From: Oreohelix idahoensis
Taxonomy: Eukaryota > Mollusca > Gastropoda > Stylommatophora > Oreohelicidae
Assembly (NCBI GenBank): GCA_024509875.1
Contig: JAMPIV010012451.1
Span: forward strand, 124,001 to 188,000
DNA length: 64,000 nt
Reading direction: 5' to 3'
Shown here in pieces: positions 58,262-64,000 of this stretch (positions are counted from its first letter, which is position 1; the number at the start of each line of letters is the position of its first letter). A program made the translations under genes and the position numbers. The notes below the pieces were generated by a model that did not search any database, had not been told where the DNA came from, and saw nothing but the letters and a program-made list of their open reading frames with translations.

Positions 58262-58400
58262 AAGAATAATGGTTAGAAATGCCAAAGTATACAAATGTGG
58301 TATGACCACTACAAGAGAATATGAATGCTTTAGTGCAGGCTTCCTGTAAGGGGGCCAGCTGCAGCTTTGGTTCCATGTTTCAAAAGCGAAAAAAGGGAAG
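58262..58400. repeat. Dispersed repeat X, copy 4
   Basis: ACTACAAGAGAATATGAATG, GCAGGCTTCCTGTAA and TTTGGTTCCATG blocks parallel 36140-36215 and 34330-34390. Confidence 0.5.
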
Positions 58401-58530
58401 TGATGATAATGAGTGTTTATATTTACATGTGTGTGTGTGTGTGTGCATGTTCATACCTGTATGTGCTCAAAAACTTGAATATGCAGCCTAGTTTGTCTGT
58501 TTATCAAATTTAAAAAAAATGTTTTCTCAG

Positions 58531-60875
58531 GACTGACTCCAAAGGAGCTTGCCAGTGTGTCCTCAGATGGAAGAAAAGGTTGGCTTGTCACATCTCATTT
58601 TTATTGGCTGTCTCGATGCCTTAATCAGCAGCAGCAGCACACTTGCTTCTTTGTGTTAGACCCTGCCATCCGAAAAGCATCGGTGGAGAAACTCCTTGGT
58701 GGCAGGTCTATTCAGGAAATCAGGCAACTAATCTTTGTCTTGAGCGTTGGGAGACAAGATGATGGAATTGTTTTTCTGGGTACCGACAAAATGCAAGGAG
58801 ACCACTGGTCTGTTGCAGTAGTTGATGTTGTAGCATGTACGATATCATATTGCGACACTCTTGGATGGCCTGCTCCTGAAAATTTTCTCCCTTCCATTGT
58901 CAAGTACACCAATATCTTTGGCTTGTCACAGACAAGTGAACTGTCTGTCAGGATGGCACATAAACCAAATGCAGAACAACACTTGTGCACCTCAGAGTGC
59001 ACAAACTACCCATTACAAACATGCTCAGATGTATGCGGTGTGATTGCCATGGTTTGCATTGCGACGGCGGCTCTCGACAGAAACCTTTTTGAATTGTTGT
59101 TGACGCCAATTAATAAGGACTTGAATCTTTACCTCACAGATCCAACTTTATACTCATCGTATCTGAGGCATGTGCTAATCTACTGGCTCATTACAGGTCA
59201 CATTGACATCAGTAGAATCAGTTTAAAACCAGGGTTCAGCCCTCTTGTGTCTGTTTCAAACTTGAAAAGGAAACTGGAAACTCAGTGTAATGGTGACAAT
59301 GACGGTCCGAAACGGCGTGTCAGAAATATTTCTCATCACAAGAATAATCTCACGGTAAATGAGTACATCCTGGAGGCTTTAGAAACAGGAGTGCCTTCAG
59401 AAGATCTCTTATCTGAAGTTGTGACTCTCTGTGCTGGACAGACTGAAGGGCAAAGTAGCAATATTGACAACATAGAAAGTTATGTTTGTAACTTGACCAT
59501 CAACAGCGGAATTGAGAGAAGTAAAGATGATACACTGAGCTCAAAGTCATATTTCAAAGATCTAATTGCATTTCCAAACTGCAACCCTGTCATATTGTTC
59601 AAAAATGTTGGCAAAGAAATGACAACTCTAAACCTTGATGATGCAGCCATAGCCATCCAAACACCTTTCCAAAAAGAAATGATGAAAATTTATGGCAAGT
59701 CATGTGTATGCATGGAGACAAGAAAGATAGAGGGAGAGAAATTTTGTCTAGTCACAGTTTTAGTCTGTTTTAAGGGGTGCGTAGAATTACCAGTTGCTTG
59801 GTTAATCACAAACAGATACGACATTCCGGTTTTAAATCTCTTTATCAAAGCATTGAAAATCAGCGTCGGGGAACTTCGGACAGAAGTATTTCTAGGAGAT
59901 ATAAATTTAAAGGCCTACAAGATTTGGGCACAGCACTTTCCAAAACCTGGCAAAAGTATGTTTAACACGTGGGAAGTACTTCACATTTTGAGCCGTAAAG
60001 TGGAAGCATTAATTTCTGAAGTGAAAGATCAAAATCAGATTAAGCGTTACTTAAATATTTTATTCACTATAACTGATGCTAAAGCATTTAAAGGTTACTT
60101 GCAAGCATTTCTTGATGTTCTGAAGCCATTTGGATCATTTTTAACATACTTCACTTGTAAATATGTGGATGGTAATAAAGATGAGTTTTGGGCCAGCTGC
60201 TACAGATGTGTACCAAGTAGTAAACACATTCCGTTTTTGAAGTCACATTCTAGGATTTTGAAAGAGTTAGGCTTGTGTGGCAAACAAAAGATGAACAGAA
60301 TGGATATTATCCTCCACAAATTACTACAGCTGATCAGATTTCTAGAAAACAAACTCTACATCCTGCCTAGCAAAGCACGGCTGGAGCGAGCTGTCAAAGA
60401 AATTGAGAAACAGCATAACAAGCCAATGGGCAATCTTGACATTTTTCAGTCGGCGTCTGGAGAGGAATGGCATATTAGAGCCTCTGCAGAAACAAATGCA
60501 TACTCTATAATAGATTCTGGTGACACTGACTGTAGTTGTGAGCTGAGATGCAAAAACTGCAAGATCTGTGTACATCGATATATTTGCTCCTGCTGTGAAT
60601 ATCTGGTTCTAAATGGTTCTTGTAAGCACATACATATGGTGAACACCTACAAGAAAATGAACAGTGTTATAAATGATACCAGAGAGCTTACATTTTCCGC
60701 AGGGGCAGCAGAACCTGGTAATTCAAGGGATGCTATAAGTGATCAGGATTTAGAAACATTAAGGGCTGAAACCCAAAAAGCACTGGCACATTTGTCAAGT
60801 ACAGTTCCTACAATTAAAGATGCCAAAACTCTACAAGACATATGCCAAGTCATACATGCATACATCCAGCATTGA
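58531..60875 (+). CDS. Ulp1-like protease / MULE-derived / SWIM zinc-finger protein (last exon)
   Basis: The longest intact frame in the window, about 780 codons. It has no ATG near its 5' end but is preceded by a good acceptor (GTTTTCTCAG, AG at 58529-58530), so it is read as a 3' exon starting at 58531. Numbering from 58557: residues 1-175 look like a C48 (Ulp1/SENP) cysteine protease, with H83 (GDHWSV), D100 (YCDTLGW), Q154 and C160 (SDVCGV) all present. Residues about 340-600 resemble the MULE transposase domain (FCLVTVLVCFKG, PVAWLITNR, TEVFLGD), but the usual first Asp is Glu (CMETRK) and the expected last Glu is replaced by Lys (FLKSHSRILK). A SWIM finger has C677, C679, C689 and H691. 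Transposase activity is probably lost while protease and finger remain: either a domesticated gene or a decayed element. No terminal repeats were found. The stop is at 60873-60875. Confidence 0.75.
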
Positions 60876-62484
60876 TACTTTCACAAATGATCAGTATACC
60901 AAATTAAGTACACTAAAAAAATATGTATGTACATGTTTAAAATCAGCCTGATTGTGTTTTCCTGCAGTAGAAAATAATAATTTAGGTTTAGTAGAAAACA
61001 AGAGTTTTGGTTAATTTGTGGACGTTAATATCTTCTTATTTATTTATTTATTATTATTTTATAAATTGACTATATAATGAAAAACTGCTTTTGTAACTAG
61101 GATAGTTTCTTTATGAGTTGTGAAGGGGAATAATTGTCATCAGCTACTAAGCTTTTAGCTGTCTCTTTGGTTGAATACTTCTTTATATTCTCCAAGCCTT
61201 TGGTGGCCTGATGACTGCTGCAATATTCCATAAAGTCTGTTCAGTCATCTGGTTGACAGGTTATAATTAACCTTTGTGACATTGTACTATTTAACCAATT
61301 ATACTTTTTTTTGTTGCCCCCTCCCGAAATGTAGGAAACACAAAGCAGGAGGTGATACATTTTTTCATGATTTGAAACTAGTAGCCTGCTTTTTAGAGGT
61401 TACTATTTTCTCAGTTCATAACTTGTCACCATGGCAAAACCCTCAAAACTTTTTTAACAACAAAAAATGTTTCATCTCCGCAACACAGGAATATTTTTAA
61501 TATGAGGAAAATTAAGGCAAGAAAGTAGTGCTGGAAGCTCTGCTTTTTTTTTTTTTTTTTCTGTTTCGAACTGAAGGACAGTATTTCATTTGATGAGTTG
61601 CAAAAAATTAAAAAACAATTAATTGTTTTGCCTTCTCATTTTTCACTAAAACTTTCTTAGAACTATTGTGCACTTTTCTTTTTAGAGAATATGTTGTTTC
61701 CTGCTATTTACAGGGGGAAAAAAAACATTTCATCTAAGTAGTTTTAATATTTTTTATCTTACTCTTAGAACTAAACACAGTGGTTGAAATTTTACATGCA
61801 GCATACAGGGTACCACCAAAATTACATTGAGGACATACAGATTTGCCACAGGTACTGGAGAGTCCACTGACATCATTGTAAACATATTGTCTATTATCAC
61901 ATCTAGTTCTTCGGAAATAAACCTTTGAAGATACTGTACTTACTTGCATAGTGTTCATTTTTATCTTTTCTCATTTATCCATTAACCTTTGCTCTCGTAG
62001 ATACTTTTCACTGTTATCATATCATCTTTGTTCTGTCATATTTCTCTTTCCTATTGACATTTTTTTCCCATTTTCAGATGCATTTATCTTTTGTCCAATA
62101 TTCTCAGTATGATTTTAAAATATGTTGGCAAAAATTAAGAAATGGGGGTGGGGGGAAAGGAAAGAGGGCCCCTAAAGAAGTTGTTGTCCTTTGCAGATAA
62201 AACTGTGTTATCCAAACCAGTATGATTAACAAGCCTATAAGCATAATTGTAACCAGTCAAAAATAGTTATTTGTAGAAAAATCTTTCGGCATTAGTTTAC
62301 ATTCATAAGTATTATCTTTTCTTTTGTCGCTGTTAAATTTTAATTTTATTTTGTAAACTGCAATTTTAGAAATCTTACTGATTGGCAGATATATTTTCGA
62401 TCTATCATAAATTAATCTTATTTACAGTAATTAAACTGTTTTTTTTTCGTTTGTGACTCGACTCAATGAAACCAACATATTGGT
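60876..62484. other. Downstream AT-rich region, no gene
   Basis: Probably the 3' untranslated region and flank of the gene at 58531. Several T and A runs (61543-61561, 61709-61725). No coding region supported. Confidence 0.5.
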
Positions 62485-62715
62485 ATATCTGTGGAACAAC
62501 AGACGAGAAGATGCTGGTGATGGATAGGACAGGCATTGAGGAAACCTGTTGATAGCATTACAAGGCAGTCCTTGTTCTAGAATTCCCAGGGTAAGTGAGA
62601 TAGATGGAGACTGAAAAATACACGGAGAAAAGAACTGGAGACAAAAATGAAGAAGGCATGGATATCACAAAATAGGAGAAATAAACATGAGTTTGTTGAA
62701 GGCCCATGCTCCTTG
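62485..62715 (+). pseudogene. LINE C-like 3' coding fragment, heavily decayed
   Basis: Reads RRCWWWIGQALRKPVDSITRQ, then, after indels, RRKELETKMKKAW and a GPMLLGG-like end, parallel to the LINE C tail at 50901-51328 and to 38340-38400 plus 38654-38700. Confidence 0.6.
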
Positions 62716-63229
62716 GGGGACCAGAAGAGTAATGAAGGAATAGTTAAAATGTCTGATTTAGAGAAACATGGTAACCTGTCTTTTTTTGTGTGGTTAAAAA
62801 TGTAAATGTGGAGGTTTTTATGATATGAGGGCTTCAGCTTCTGGGCTGTCAAATAGCATAGGTATGCCAGTCACAAAATGTGATCGTATATACATTTTAA
62901 AGTGGTGACCTATTTTCATGCATTGTTATGATACTGAATGTTAAGCCAGATTTTCTGTGAACTCGACATCCAGATATATGGTCTTCAAAGTGTATAACTC
63001 AGCTGTAACTGTATTTTATTTTAATGTTCTTTTATCATTTGCATATGAATTTGTGAGACCCTATTTTTTTAGGGGTTTTAATATTTTAAAATACCAGCAG
63101 ATTTGATTTTGTTATGTCACATTGTGTAATATTTGTTCCTTTTTCACATATTAAGACTTACTCTTGTACTGTTTTAGATCCAACTCTTCAGTTCAGTATC
63201 TGTCATATGAGCCTGGCCAGTCGATATGT
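62716..63229. other. No gene recognised
   Basis: AT-rich spacer. Confidence 0.4.
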
Positions 63230-64000
63230 GCATCACCACCAGCTTTTGCTTTCTGTGACAATTAGTAAACAAGCAGGAAAAGCACGAGAGGCCATAGATA
63301 TGTGATTATACAGAAGAATGTTGTGCATGGAGGCATATCTGGAGTCATCCTTATATGACCAACAACTATGCACAATGCTACAATATATGTATGTGGAAGT
63401 GAATCTATGTCTGTGAGGCTAATTACATCCTCATTGACTATTGAAATCATCTACACACTTCCAGGGATTCCCTCTGTGGTAAAACTTGTTGAGAACCCAG
63501 CATTACACACTAAGCTTAGAGAAGTCACTTGAGCCCCAGGTGTAATTCTTTGGCTTTGACTGCTTGCAGAAGGATCTCACAGTGGATCCAGTGATAGGCA
63601 GGGGAAGCTGAGAAGTGGCTCTGTGCAGGACGTGACAATTCCTTGAGAGAGCCCAGAACCAGAGTACAGAATTTTAGCTCTGCATAGTGCATAGTTGGAG
63701 AGTCCCCTTGAATGGCGGGGAATGCACAGTATGCCACGCACTTCTTACTTCTTGGGACTAGATGTGGCGATCCTTTAAATACAAGCCAAGCTGGAGAAAC
63801 TGAAGTGTATGACTTCAGCTCAACACATTTTGGAATAGCAGAAAAGCCACAAGAAAAGCCTAGATCTACAGTGTAGATAATACCAAAGGAGTCTTCAACT
63901 TGCTATTGGCTGCTAAAGAGCTAGAAGCTCAGCAGCCCTAGTTAAACAACAACAGAAGAATGTAAAAAATGCCATGGACAGCTTGAGAAAGAGTAATGAG
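63230..64000 (+). pseudogene. LINE A-like RT tail split by repeat D, continuing past the window end
   Basis: 63252-63321 reads TISKQAGKAREAIDMWLYRRM (shifted by one), and 63964-64000 resumes with KMPWTA.ESNE, the same block order as 53900-54000. Repeat D lies between. Confidence 0.65.
63322..63951 (+). mobile_element. Repeat D, plus-strand copy with target duplication
   Basis: Flanked by the exact 12-bp duplication ACAGAAGAATGT (63310-63321, 63952-63963). It ends in an AAACAACA tail. 63463-63951 matches the minus-strand copy at 19339-19843. 630 bp, no ORF: a SINE or a 5'-truncated LINE 3' end. Confidence 0.75.

Noticed and set aside
61734..61958. Minus-strand frame with CGKSVCPQCNFGG
   Set aside because: The cysteine pattern looked like a zinc ribbon, but the frame is short, in AT-rich sequence, and has no splice or start support.

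Overview
The window is eukaryotic and almost wholly made of transposable elements in various states of decay. The set of families (Ty3-type LTR elements, RTE-like and R1/Jockey-like non-LTR elements, Tc1/mariner and Tigger DNA transposons, tRNA-derived SINEs, foldback repeats, long TA/GA/GT microsatellites) points to an invertebrate animal with a large, repeat-rich genome. The repeat families suggest an arthropod or a mollusc; I cannot fix the species. Only one long intact open reading frame looks like a spliced cellular (possibly domesticated) gene: 58531-60875.

Layout. 1-10898: two tandem, nearly identical copies of a non-autonomous LTR retroelement sharing three LTRs. Each internal region has a gag-like coiled-coil ORF overlapped in the -1 phase by a second ORF ending in an RNA recognition motif (RRM). 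The block sits inside a Tc1-type transposase, whose 3' end follows (10899-11331). 11331-15333: two copies of a dispersed repeat; the second is split by an RTE-type element (11902-14995) with a perfect 17-bp target duplication. 15334-23449: no genes, but repeat D (minus), an R1/Jockey-like RNase H fragment with its own small insertion, and an array of foldback repeats. 23450-30383: a complete-length Ty3 element with 1,511-bp LTRs and a GCTGT duplication, in which the integrase zinc finger precedes RT (Gmr1-like order); it is broken. 31142-33344: a Tc1/mariner-like transposon with 26-bp inverted repeats.

33345-43474: SINE copies, LINE B and RTE fragments, repeat X and long anonymous AT-rich stretches. 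43475-46348: a 2.87-kb LTR element (minus strand) whose only ORF joins a gag capsid-like region to a LIN28-like cold-shock domain plus two CCHC knuckles, with one in-frame TAG. 46755-54285: one non-LTR element (LINE A) split by a Tigger remnant, LINE B, a LINE C 3' end, an unidentified 1.76-kb insert and a SINE, four of which have readable target duplications. 54340-58260: an RTE tail, a complete tRNA-SINE, a LINE A tail carrying a GA microsatellite, and a LINE tail amplified into an 8 x 29-bp minisatellite. 58531-60875: Ulp1-like protease / MULE-type domain / SWIM protein. 62485-64000: LINE tails and repeat D.

Main theme: three LTR elements here carry three different nucleic-acid-binding modules downstream of gag: an RRM, a LIN28-like CSD with two CCHC knuckles, and a plain CCHC knuckle. 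The RRM element and the Gmr1-like element share a gag N-terminal motif, so the autonomous lineage may mobilise the RRM element (inference). All boundaries and duplications were read by eye; nothing was searched against a database.
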